NCBI GenBank assembly: GCA_031286205.1
Contig: JAITUR010000107.1
Span: forward strand, 1-43,843
Direction: 5' to 3'
Length of the DNA: 43,843 nt
From: Treponema sp.
GTDB lineage: Bacteria; Spirochaetota; Spirochaetia; Treponematales; Breznakiellaceae
Shown: positions 7,966 through 14,970 of the stretch, piece after piece
How positions within the stretch are numbered: the first letter of the stretch is position 1
Layout of the letters: each line of letters opens with the position of its first letter
Position numbers and translations under genes: made by a program
Notes under the pieces: generated by a model
What the model was told of the DNA's origin: nothing
The model's database searches: none
Seen by the model: only the letters and a program-made list of their open reading frames with translations

Positions 7966-8499
7966 TTATAGTTTTTCTGTTCTTGTTGAAAAGTTCGGTA
8001 TTTGGAATGAAACCATTTTTTTGTAAAATGCAAGAACGCCTGCATCGTGCTCAATATCAGCATCTACAGTTAGAAAACGGCAAGCGCAGAAGTTTATATT
8101 ACACGACCATGCAAGTCTCTCCGCACTGTTTATCATGAATGTCCCAATACCTTTATATCTTTGTGAAAAAGAGCAATCTACCGCCAATTTTGCAATCTTC
8201 ATTGAAGGTATCGTTTTAAATGGATAGTTTAGATTATGAAGTTCTTTTTCGGTAAAAGACAACTTTATTGAATCCATAATCAGAGACATATAAGCTACAA
8301 TTTTTTCTGTAGATCGTTCTGTTAAAAGCCAGGTAAGTGCGATATGATCATTCATGGAACACAGAGAATCTTTTACAAGATATTCATTATATTCGGTTAT
8401 TCCACAATCAAAATTGCCAAGATTAATTGAAGCGGAAAGAAGATTTAATTTAAATTCATTGAAACGCCCGCTTTTTTCAAATTCCTGACGCTTGGACAT
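7966..8499 (-). CDS. GNAT acetyltransferase, TacT-like candidate toxin
   Basis: A 177-residue GNAT protein. It has the FDCGITEYNEYLVKDS opening typical of TacT/AtaT-type toxins, then IVAYMSLIMDSI, the strand MKIAKLAVDCSFSQRY, the acetyl-CoA loop RYKGIGTFMINSAERLAW (R-Y-K-G-I-G as the Q/RxxGxG motif), and the late FLTVDADIEHDAGVLAFYKK. In known TacT-type systems the toxin acetylates the amino group of charged tRNAs and is neutralised by a ribbon-helix-helix DUF1778 antitoxin. Here the ATG overlaps the stop of a 50-codon ORF (TAATG), and no DUF1778 gene is seen. The family call is secure; the toxin role is inferred from motif style, gene pairing and the neighbouring toxin-antitoxin pair. Confidence 0.78.
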   Translation of the reverse strand: MSKRQEFEKSGRFNEFKLNLLSASINLGNFDCGITEYNEYLVKDSLCSMNDHIALTWLLTERSTEKIVAYMSLIMDSIKLSFTEKELHNLNYPFKTIPSMKIAKLAVDCSFSQRYKGIGTFMINSAERLAWSCNINFCACRFLTVDADIEHDAGVLAFYKKMVSFQIPNFSTRTEKL

Positions 8500-8651
8500 T
8501 ATTGGAAAAATTTGTCTATAAAATCCGCTTTTTTCTTGAGCTTCCGGTAAACCGAGGCGGGTATGGGTTTACGGATATGATCAATAACTTTACGGGCGAT
8601 TTTTTTGTCTTTTATCTCCGTCGGCTGAACGGGTTTTACTTTGACTGCCAT
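8499..8651 (-). CDS. 50-residue basic protein, candidate GNAT partner
   Basis: A short ORF immediately upstream of, and overlapping, the GNAT gene by one base (TAATG). The product starts MAVKVKPVQPTEIKDKKIAR, is strongly basic (about 14 Lys/Arg in 50 residues) and ends KKKADFIDKFFQ. AAAGG precedes the ATG and a good promoter lies at 8669-8697. Position and coupling are those of an antitoxin. The sequence is too short for a DUF1778 antitoxin, and I do not recognise the family. It could be a novel small antitoxin, a truncated remnant, or a leader peptide. Confidence 0.6.
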   Translation of the reverse strand: MAVKVKPVQPTEIKDKKIARKVIDHIRKPIPASVYRKLKKKADFIDKFFQ

Positions 8652-8668
8652 TATGTTACCTTTGAATA

Positions 8669-8697
8669 AATATAACATTTTTTAGAGAGTTTGACAA
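8669..8697 (-). promoter_or_regulatory. sigma70-type promoter of the GNAT pair
   Basis: On the minus strand TTGTCA (8697-8692), a 17-nt spacer and TATATT (8674-8669), 17 nt before the ATG of the 50-codon ORF. Both boxes match consensus at five of six positions and the spacing is ideal. It supports the 50-codon ORF being transcribed as the first gene of the pair. Confidence 0.62.
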
Positions 8698-8767
8698 TAG
8701 CAAATTCGCTCTCACAAGTATCCCCTTTCCCAATGGAATTTACAGGAAAATACATAGGAAACGCAAA

Positions 8768-8992
8768 GGTAACTATGCGCATCCGTTATATACTAAGCAC
8801 ATAGTTCTACCGGGGCGGGATTTGGGTCGGCAAAAACATTTTCAGGGATTCCCCGCTGGAGAGACCTCGCTATTTCCTTTGGAAAAAGCGGGGCTCGTAA
8901 GCGGATTCCCCCTGAGTTTTTGACGACACAAATCCCGCCCCGGCGGATAAGATTTAGCGAGCAAAGAGAGAATCACAAAATTAACAGCCACC
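8768..8992. repeat. structured interspersed repeat, copy C
   Basis: Full-length copy with the clearest left end: ggtaactatgcgc pairs with gcacatagttctacc to form the first hairpin. The long stem (accggggcgggatttgggtc with its complement near 8922-8944) and the inner CCCCGCT/AGCGGGG stem follow, and the copy closes with taacagccacc. The outermost ends form a weak terminal inverted repeat (GGTAACTAT against GGTGGCTGT on the other strand). Several base changes lie in stems (for example cccgcccc for cccacccc), and this one improves pairing, which suggests structure is under selection. Confidence 0.82.
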
Positions 8993-9010
8993 TAATTATC
9001 ACACACCTAA

Positions 9011-9099
9011 CCAATAGGTATCATAAAAACAACCACTTGGCAGTAGTATTTTCTTAACATGATTTATAGTTTCTTCAGCGGGGTTTCCCGCTGGAAAAA
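9011..9099 (+). repeat. 89-bp direct repeat, copy 2
   Basis: Second copy of the repeat at 1773-1861, same orientation, with about five differences. Here the hairpin is stronger: CAGCGGG-GTTT-CCCGCTG (9076-9093), against AGCGG/CCGCT in copy 1. It ends 18 bases before the ATG at 9118, so it would form most of the leader of that lipoprotein mRNA if transcription starts upstream. Confidence 0.78.
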
Positions 9100-9117
9100 C
9101 TATTAAGGAGTGTTAGT

Positions 9118-10032
9118 ATGAAACACAAAATTAAATTATTCGGGATTATTGCTCTTATAGCGGTAATCGGGTTTTTTATGACGGCTTGTCCGCCGGAGTC
9201 AGAGGTAGATTCGACTCCAGCCCCAACTATAGCTTTATCATTAAACACATGGACACAGGATAATCTTGCCACATCAAGCAGTGCAGTATGGTATAAGTTT
9301 GATGTTGTTAACGGTACTACCTACTATGTTTGGGTAATGGAGTATTGGTTCAATTCAGTAGATGTGGCAGACGGATATGCTGATGTAATGATTAGCGCAC
9401 ATTACGGCAGCCAAACCGGAACATCTATCTTTGCAAAAAGCGAAAATGGTGCTAATAACACCACTAACGCATATCCTGAGCGGCTGCCTACTGATGCTAA
9501 TTATTGGCCGCCGTCAAACTTCACGGCTACTCAGACCGGCACAGTGTATCTCAAAGTGGAAGCAACGAATGGTATTGGAATAAAAACCGGTCACTTTAAG
9601 GTAGCGGTTACAACCACTAATACAAGACTCCAGGGCGAAAAAGACATGACCATCGGCAGATGGTATCAGGGCAATCTTCCCAACACAAACAGCGAAACAT
9701 GGCATACTTTCGCAGTCGAGTCGGGTACTACTTACTATGTTTGGGTAAAGGAGTATTGGTCCAATTCAGTAGTAGTGGCAGACGGATATGCTGATGTTGT
9801 ATTTGTCGCAAGATATACAAGCAAAACAGGAACGATTGCCATTGAGGAAACTAATAACGGCGCTTTTTCTACTTCTACTTCCGCTTCAAATCCGCATTGG
9901 CCAGCATCGAGCTTCACATCTAATGCCGGCGACACGATGTATCTTAGGGTATATCCAGACCCGGCTCTGCCTATAAAAGGCATTTATAAAGTAGCAGTTA
10001 CAACAACCGCCGCTAGACCGTCCGGCGAGTAA
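9118..10032 (+). CDS. lipoprotein with two tandem ~125-residue domains
   Basis: A 304-residue lipoprotein. The signal peptide ends FFMTAC with lipidated C24. Two homologous beta-rich domains follow, about 40-169 and 177-302, offset by 137 residues. Each carries 'GTTYYVWV(M/K)EYW', then 'VADGYADV', a TGT motif, and ends 'G(H/I)(F/Y)KVAVTTT'. The internal similarity shows a duplication within the gene. The fold resembles jelly-roll carbohydrate- or PPC-type modules in strand pattern, but I cannot assign a family. AAGGAG is placed 8 nt before the ATG (9103-9108). Direct repeat copy 2 is directly upstream, hairpins and repeat D are downstream. Probably an exported ligand-binding or adhesin-like protein. 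Confidence 0.72.
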   Translation: MKHKIKLFGIIALIAVIGFFMTACPPESEVDSTPAPTIALSLNTWTQDNLATSSSAVWYKFDVVNGTTYYVWVMEYWFNSVDVADGYADVMISAHYGSQTGTSIFAKSENGANNTTNAYPERLPTDANYWPPSNFTATQTGTVYLKVEATNGIGIKTGHFKVAVTTTNTRLQGEKDMTIGRWYQGNLPNTNSETWHTFAVESGTTYYVWVKEYWSNSVVVADGYADVVFVARYTSKTGTIAIEETNNGAFSTSTSASNPHWPASSFTSNAGDTMYLRVYPDPALPIKGIYKVAVTTTAARPSGE

Positions 10033-10046
10033 CACATTCATCCCAA

Positions 10047-10126
10047 CGGCGCCGCACAGGCGCCGGGGATATTTCCTCCATTCTTTTTGGGACATACCCC
10101 CTCTCCTTGCTTTTGGGATATGTCCC
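10047..10126. terminator. hairpin pair after lipoprotein gene
   Basis: Two inverted repeats follow the stop at 10032. The first is a perfect GC-rich stem CGGCGCC-GCACA-GGCGCCG (10047-10065). The second pairs GGGACATA (10089-10096) with TATGTCCC (10119-10126). T-rich sequence (ttctttttgg, 10081-10090) follows the first stem only loosely. It probably acts as a transcription end or mRNA 3' stabiliser. Confidence 0.5.
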
Positions 10127-10134
10127 ATATTTAA

Positions 10135-10228
10135 GGTAACTATGCGCATCCGTTATATACTAAGCACATAGTTCTACCGGGACGGGGTTTAGCGAGTAAA
10201 GGGGGAAGAATAAAGGTAACAGCTACCC
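10135..10228. repeat. structured interspersed repeat, copy D (internally deleted)
   Basis: The left 49 bases (ggtaactatgcgc to ttctaccggg) match copy C almost exactly and the right end (tttagcgagtaaag to ggtaacagctaccc) matches copy B. About 130 bases of central stem are missing, with the junction inside 'gggacggggttt'. A deletion of the palindromic centre while both ends survive is typical of replication slippage across a long hairpin, or of a minimal non-autonomous form. Confidence 0.75.
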
Positions 10229-10352
10229 AAATCCTGTATTTCTATATTCTTTCTATATTTATCCTATATTCTAATGAATGTAATACATTTGTAAATGTCC
10301 TAAAATTTATTCTTTCGGCATTTTTACCCGTATTTTTTGTATCGCAAAAAGT

Positions 10353-10382
10353 TTGACAAAATCCACAAAATGAGGGTATAAT
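10353..10382 (+). promoter_or_regulatory. consensus sigma70 promoter
   Basis: TTGACA (10353-10358), an 18-nt spacer and TATAAT (10377-10382). Both boxes are perfect. The expected start is near 10389, giving a ~32-nt leader that carries GGAGG (10411-10415) before the ATG at 10421. Confidence 0.75.
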
Positions 10383-10420
10383 GTACATAAGCAAGTTTAT
10401 TAATATTTTTGGAGGATTTT

Positions 10421-12055
10421 ATGAAAATTAAATCAAATTTGAGGAATTTGGCAATGTTTATTGCCATTTTGATAATTTCTGCGGTATTTTTTACCACTTG
10501 TAACGAAGAGCCGGGCAAAGACGACCAGCCCGTAGGAAACTTTAAGCTGTTCTTAAAAGCAGATGAATTGAACGATTGGAGTGAGTTAGATTACAGACTT
10601 GCTGTGTCTTATGTCAAAGCAGCCGGAACAGAACATACAATTTACAGCGATATAGCTAACCCCCAACTACCGCTGGAAATTCCGCGTGATGCTGTATCCC
10701 TATCAATTAATTTCGAAGTTAATATGATTTTTGAAGCATATTATGGCAGAAAATATTGGGTGGTAGAAGATTCTTTTAATCTTGTAAACGAAGCTTATGA
10801 ACTTAATGATCCTCCTCCTAATATGGAAGTTTTCCCTATCAATTTTTTAAATAATATAAATAAAATTACCGTGGATCTGCTGCGGCTTGATCCTGAAGAG
10901 ACGGATAAATATATAGACTTTGATTTATACATTAATGACAGCGAAACCCCTGCTTTGCTTAATCCACTGTTTGCTCCTCCAATGGCGTCGCCTCCCGGCT
11001 GGAACAATTATTCGGGCGGTGATCCCAAAAGATATATGCATTCAGCTAGCATAAATAACCCTCAGGATGTATTTAAAAAAATCAGACATTCTTCTTTCGA
11101 AAGAATTTTGCCTTTTAGAAAATCCGACACGGTTCCCCATATGCCTTACCCCGGTAGTGGTATCCTTTCTGTACCGGCACGGCATATACAGGGTTTGATA
11201 TATTATGACAGGCATGATATGTATATTTATTCCCATTGTTTTGATGATGATGCCGGATATTTATTTTTTGCTACAGAAACTGACGGATTGGTGGGGCAGA
11301 TAAAAATTATCAACGGACATAAACATCCGGGCGGAATGCAAATTTTGGGCGATTATTTATTTATAGCTATTGAGCAGCCCAATAAAAGATATGTATTAGT
11401 ATATGATTTAATGACATTTACTGGAAATAAAAGTAATCCGCAAAGTGCAAATATAGCAGCCCCTCGTTATGCATTGTACAATATTAGCTCAGGCTCCAAT
11501 AATCCTGCATCTGCAGTTGGAGTTACAAACCTGCCCGGCAATCTAGACTATTTCGGTAGTGGTTCCGGTAATGCAACAGATAACAAATGGGTTATTGGCG
11601 TATACGATTATTCCGCTTCAAGTGTATATCTGTATTATACTGCAACAACAAGCGGAGATCTTGATAGCATTGTTAGTGATGGTCGGTATAATTTTACCGA
11701 CTATGGTCCAAAAGTAGATATGAATATTAAACATCAATATGACAGCATTGCTTTATTTACAGATACTGAAGGTCATATATGGATGATTGGGTTCAGAGGC
11801 GAAGGATCCACTCAGTTTGATAGTTACGCCGATTTATACAAACTTACTCTTGAAGCTGATAATTATAGGATTGTAAGTCAAAATCCTGTAGACAGTACAG
11901 AATCAAAGAAAATTTACACCAAAGGCGGTCTTTATCATAATTCATTTCGTTGGGGCACCAGCTTTCAGATAAAAAGCAGTGACAGCGTACTTATTACGGT
12001 ATCGGAAAGAAATCTTCGCAAATATTCGAATTCCAGAATTGAGCATTACTACTAA
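10421..12055 (+). CDS. lipoprotein of unknown function, 544 residues
   Basis: The start ATG at 10421 is chosen because GGAGG sits 5 nt upstream and a perfect promoter precedes it; an in-frame TTG at 10409 overlaps the Shine-Dalgarno. The signal peptide ends FFTTC with lipidated C27. The first ~130 mature residues are beta-rich. From about 200 on, the chain has repeated strands with short turns (LIYYDRHDMYIYSH, DGLVGQIKIINGHKHPGGMQ, YVLVYDLMTF) resembling a beta-propeller. No catalytic motif is recognised. It has its own promoter and a strong terminator at 12067, so it is a monocistronic, well-expressed surface or periplasmic protein. Function is unknown. Confidence 0.75.
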   Translation: MKIKSNLRNLAMFIAILIISAVFFTTCNEEPGKDDQPVGNFKLFLKADELNDWSELDYRLAVSYVKAAGTEHTIYSDIANPQLPLEIPRDAVSLSINFEVNMIFEAYYGRKYWVVEDSFNLVNEAYELNDPPPNMEVFPINFLNNINKITVDLLRLDPEETDKYIDFDLYINDSETPALLNPLFAPPMASPPGWNNYSGGDPKRYMHSASINNPQDVFKKIRHSSFERILPFRKSDTVPHMPYPGSGILSVPARHIQGLIYYDRHDMYIYSHCFDDDAGYLFFATETDGLVGQIKIINGHKHPGGMQILGDYLFIAIEQPNKRYVLVYDLMTFTGNKSNPQSANIAAPRYALYNISSGSNNPASAVGVTNLPGNLDYFGSGSGNATDNKWVIGVYDYSASSVYLYYTATTSGDLDSIVSDGRYNFTDYGPKVDMNIKHQYDSIALFTDTEGHIWMIGFRGEGSTQFDSYADLYKLTLEADNYRIVSQNPVDSTESKKIYTKGGLYHNSFRWGTSFQIKSSDSVLITVSERNLRKYSNSRIEHYY

Positions 12056-12066
12056 CAAAAGTTTCG

Positions 12067-12123
12067 CCGGTGTTTTGTCATTTAAGACAGAGCACCGGTA
12101 AAACAATTTTTTCCTTTTTTCCC
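12067..12123 (+). terminator. rho-independent terminator
   Basis: A 13-bp stem, 12067-12079 with 12086-12098 and two G-U pairs, encloses an ATTTAA loop. It is followed by aaaacaattttttcctttttt. It begins 12 nt after the stop of the lipoprotein gene. Confidence 0.8.
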
Positions 12124-12181
12124 TACAGGGCTATTATCTCTTTGCAAATTACAGGATAATATAGGCAAGGATGATACATAA

Positions 12182-13042
12182 ATGAAAAAATATATAAATT
12201 GCATTGTACATAATTCCAGCGAGGGTAATCTTCTTGTTGGGGACACTCAAACCGCCCTTATTGATTGCGGTATGTTGTTTTGCGCCGCAGAGACAATCCA
12301 AAGGGTAAAGGATAATCTTGGAGAAAGGCCGCTGGATTATATTTTTTTATCGCATACCCATTACGACCATATCGGCGCTCTGCCGTTTTTCAGAAACGAA
12401 TGGCCGGGGTTGCGCACCATAACTACAGCCGCAGGGGCGGCAGTTTTATTAAAAGATACTCCCCGCCGGGTTATCCGCGAGCTTTCTCTTGTAGCAGCGG
12501 AAAGATACGGCATAAAGATAGATGCAGCTTACAACGATGACGATTTCCGCGGAGATATTATCGTAAAAGACGGCGATAAAATTTCTCTTGGCAATATAAC
12601 TGTAGAAATTCTGGAAACACCGGGACACACAAGAGATTCCATTTGCTTTTTTTTGCCGGAGCTGGAACTGCTTGCGCTAAACGAAACGCCGGGAGTGCAA
12701 ATGCCGGACGGCAGTATGTACCCGGGTTATCTTACCAGTTGTATCGATGCAATTAACTCGATAGAAAAATGCAGAAAAATTCCTTACAAGCATTTATCGC
12801 TGCCGCACCTTGGCATTGTCCCGGACAATATCGCCGACGGTTTCTTTGACAGAGCTTTTACCGCCGCTGCCGCCTGCCGCGATTTTATTCTGAGTCTAAA
12901 AAAACAGGGGTTAAACGAAGAAGAAATGCAGGAAGCGTTTTGCCGCCAATATTACAGCGAAATTCTTTCGGCTTTTCAGCCCAAAGAAGCTTTTATGGCA
13001 AATGCCCGCGCCGCAATTTCCTGCACTTTAAAGGAAGCGTAA
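12182..13042 (+). CDS. MBL-fold metallohydrolase
   Basis: A 286-residue metallo-beta-lactamase-fold hydrolase. The metal motif SHTHYDHIG gives H58, H60, D62 and H63. H149 lies in ETPGHTRDS and a late His in LPHLGIV (H209). The position usually held by the metal-bridging Asp (SGDTLF) reads LNETPG, so the ligand may be E168 or absent. No signal peptide, so cytoplasmic. Family members include glyoxalase II, quinolone-response-type proteins and nucleases; the 286-residue size and an extra helical C-terminus (230-286) fit the broad group of uncharacterised thiol-ester or lactone hydrolases. The gene converges tail to tail with the sigma factor (stops adjacent). AAGGA sits about 10 nt before the ATG. 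Confidence 0.8.
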   Translation: MKKYINCIVHNSSEGNLLVGDTQTALIDCGMLFCAAETIQRVKDNLGERPLDYIFLSHTHYDHIGALPFFRNEWPGLRTITTAAGAAVLLKDTPRRVIRELSLVAAERYGIKIDAAYNDDDFRGDIIVKDGDKISLGNITVEILETPGHTRDSICFFLPELELLALNETPGVQMPDGSMYPGYLTSCIDAINSIEKCRKIPYKHLSLPHLGIVPDNIADGFFDRAFTAAAACRDFILSLKKQGLNEEEMQEAFCRQYYSEILSAFQPKEAFMANARAAISCTLKEA

Positions 13043-14038
13043 TTACAAATTTTCGTTTAGTTCTTTTAAATCGTGGAGAGTGCGGAGTTTCCAGATTGCT
13101 TTTTCCTGTATCTGCCGTACTCTTTCGCGGGTTATTCCCAGATATTTTCCGGTTTCTTCCAGAGTAAGCGGGGTTTCTCCTGTCAGTCCAAAACGCAATT
13201 GGATAATTTTCATTTCTCTTTCCGATAACTGCGAAAGAATTCCGCCCATTGTTTCCTGCAATGTCATGGAGAATACCATTTCGAACGGCTCTGCACGGTT
13301 ATCGTCTTTAATAAGATCTGCAAGACGGGTAAGGTTTCCATCATCTACGATAGTATCCAAACTTGTTGTTTCCTGAGACAATTTTACAATTTCTTTTACT
13401 TTAGAAACCGGAACATTTAAATATTCGGACAATTCTTCTTCGTTGGGGTCTCTGCCAAGATCCTGTGTCAGTTGTTTTGCCACATAATAACATTTTTTAA
13501 TTGTGTTAAGCATATGAATAGGAATACGAATAGCCCGCCCTTTGTCTGCAATACTTTTTATAATAGCCTGCCTAATCCACCATGTACCGTATGTAGAAAA
13601 ACGGCAGCCGCGGGTATAATCGAATCTTTCTACAGCTTCTATAAGACCAATATTTCCTTCGTCGATTAAATCCAAAAGCGACAATCCACGGTGCTGATAA
13701 TTCTTGGCAATACTTACCACAAGGCGTAAATTGGAATTTATCATTGTGTTTTTATAATGTAAAAGCGCGCTGTCCAATGCGGATTTTTCCTGAGTAATAT
13801 CAATTTCGTTATTTTTTATTTTATCGTTATCCAGCGCTTTAAGCTTAGAACGCAGGCTGACAATTTTTTCGCCTATATTCTGTTCTTCCTGCAATGTTAA
13901 AAGCGGAAACCTGGAGATCTGCCTAAAATACAACGCCAACGGGTCAGATTCTTTTTGCGCTTTTACTTTTTTGCGGTTTTTATCCAAAAGTTTCTGCGAC
14001 CGTTTCGTTGTTTTACCTATTCCAACTTCTGTACTCAC
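13043..14038 (-). CDS. group-2 sigma70-family RNA polymerase sigma factor
   Basis: A 331-residue sigma factor lacking region 1.1. It has region 1.2 (DPLALYFRQISRFPLLT) and region 2 with the core-binding and -10 helices (LDLIDEGNIGLIEAVERFDY, then FSTYGTWWIRQAI). Region 3 carries RIPIHM, and region 4 has the -35 helix-turn-helix (LTLEETGKYLGITRERVRQI). The GTG at 14038 is preferred because GGAGG lies 10 nt upstream; an in-frame ATG at 14056 would overlap the upstream gene and has no ribosome site. The length is that of RpoS-like alternative factors and far short of treponemal RpoD, so it is probably a second, stress- or phase-linked sigma factor. It is cotranscribed with the LysM-M23 gene, with 4 nt between them. 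Confidence 0.88.
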   Translation of the reverse strand: MSTEVGIGKTTKRSQKLLDKNRKKVKAQKESDPLALYFRQISRFPLLTLQEEQNIGEKIVSLRSKLKALDNDKIKNNEIDITQEKSALDSALLHYKNTMINSNLRLVVSIAKNYQHRGLSLLDLIDEGNIGLIEAVERFDYTRGCRFSTYGTWWIRQAIIKSIADKGRAIRIPIHMLNTIKKCYYVAKQLTQDLGRDPNEEELSEYLNVPVSKVKEIVKLSQETTSLDTIVDDGNLTRLADLIKDDNRAEPFEMVFSMTLQETMGGILSQLSEREMKIIQLRFGLTGETPLTLEETGKYLGITRERVRQIQEKAIWKLRTLHDLKELNENL

Positions 14039-14042
14039 TTTT

Positions 14043-14888
14043 TTAAGTCCTCCCATTACTGCCGGCTCTTGGAGCTTTTGCGGGGTCTATTGGCGTATCA
14101 TTACGGAAAACCATAAAGAATAACTGCGGTTTTTCTGAAACCGTATTAACGCCTAATTTTCCTACTTCGGTTCCAGGCAATACCCTGTCCCCGACATTTA
14201 CAGATAATGTTTCGCATCCGCCGTACATATAGAAATAGCCTCCCTGCGATTCTACAATTACAACTCTGCCAAACTTCCTCCAGGGTCCTGCGGAAATCAC
14301 ATTCCCCTGCGTTAAACTTTTTACAGATTCATTTGTTTCGCCTTCCAGGACAACGCCCATTTGCCCCGTCATATATGCAATTTCCTTTGGTGTTACAGGC
14401 CATCGCAATGCATAAACCCCTGCCGCTACCTGAGTTGGCGGCGATGTAACAGATGCCGTCTGCTGTGTATTTCGTGCCGGAATTTTTACAATATCTCCGA
14501 CTCTTATTACATGATTCGAAGAGAATCGATTTATTTCCAAAAGATTTGCAAGCGTTATTCCGTTATTCCTTGCAATACTAAAAAGAGTGTCTCCCCTTAC
14601 CACGCGGTAATCCGTTAAATTTAAAGCCGGTCCCTGCGAAGGAAGCGATGCAGACGCAGTTGCCGGAATTCTTAACCTTGCCCCTACAAGCAGCCTTGAC
14701 GGATCGGAGATATTATTAGCCCTCATAAGCTCGTCTGCGTTTACACTGTAAAAGCGGGAAATCGAATAAATGGTATCTCCCCTTCCAACAACATGAATAA
14801 GATCCTCGGGGGTAATCCATGCAACAGGCACCAGGAAGAAAACGGCAGAGAAAACTGAAAATAGCGTCATTCTTTGAAAAAAGTTCAC
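14043..14888 (-). CDS. LysM-M23 domain protein with degenerate peptidase site
   Basis: A 281-residue exported protein. The N-terminal signal or anchor covers about 5-24. Two LysM peptidoglycan-binding domains follow, at about 31-75 (HVVGRGDTIYSISRFYSVNA) and 93-137 (YRVVRGDTLFSIARNNG). The M23-like domain at about 158-272 lacks the zinc-binding residues: the first motif reads GRVVIVESQGGYFYMYG with no His, and the HxH site reads QLFFMVF. Such inactive M23 proteins (EnvC/NlpD-like) usually activate cell-wall amidases. The start is GTG. It forms a two-gene operon with the downstream sigma factor and is divergent from the dCMP deaminase gene. Confidence 0.82.
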   Translation of the reverse strand: MNFFQRMTLFSVFSAVFFLVPVAWITPEDLIHVVGRGDTIYSISRFYSVNADELMRANNISDPSRLLVGARLRIPATASASLPSQGPALNLTDYRVVRGDTLFSIARNNGITLANLLEINRFSSNHVIRVGDIVKIPARNTQQTASVTSPPTQVAAGVYALRWPVTPKEIAYMTGQMGVVLEGETNESVKSLTQGNVISAGPWRKFGRVVIVESQGGYFYMYGGCETLSVNVGDRVLPGTEVGKLGVNTVSEKPQLFFMVFRNDTPIDPAKAPRAGSNGRT

Positions 14889-14933
14889 GGCTCTTCATTT
14901 ATCGGCAGAATTCACCTATTTCCATACCCTAAT

Positions 14934-14963
14934 TTGACACAATAGCTTACTTTTTGTTATAAT
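14934..14963 (+). promoter_or_regulatory. consensus promoter of the dCMP deaminase gene
   Basis: TTGACA (14934-14939), an 18-nt spacer and TATAAT (14958-14963), both perfect. The ATG is at 14971, only 7 nt after the -10 box, so the mRNA is expected to begin at or next to the start codon and to lack a Shine-Dalgarno leader. Confidence 0.75.
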
Positions 14964-14970
14964 AATTATA

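Noticed and set aside
9118-10032. The hairpin in the 89-bp repeat as a terminator.
   Set aside because: No U tract follows the stem on either strand, and both copies lie upstream of, not after, genes.
6571-10228. Integron cassette array with attC sites.
   Set aside because: The repeats are longer than typical attC sites, lack clear RYYYAAC and GTTRRRY boxes at the ends, and no integron integrase gene is in the window.
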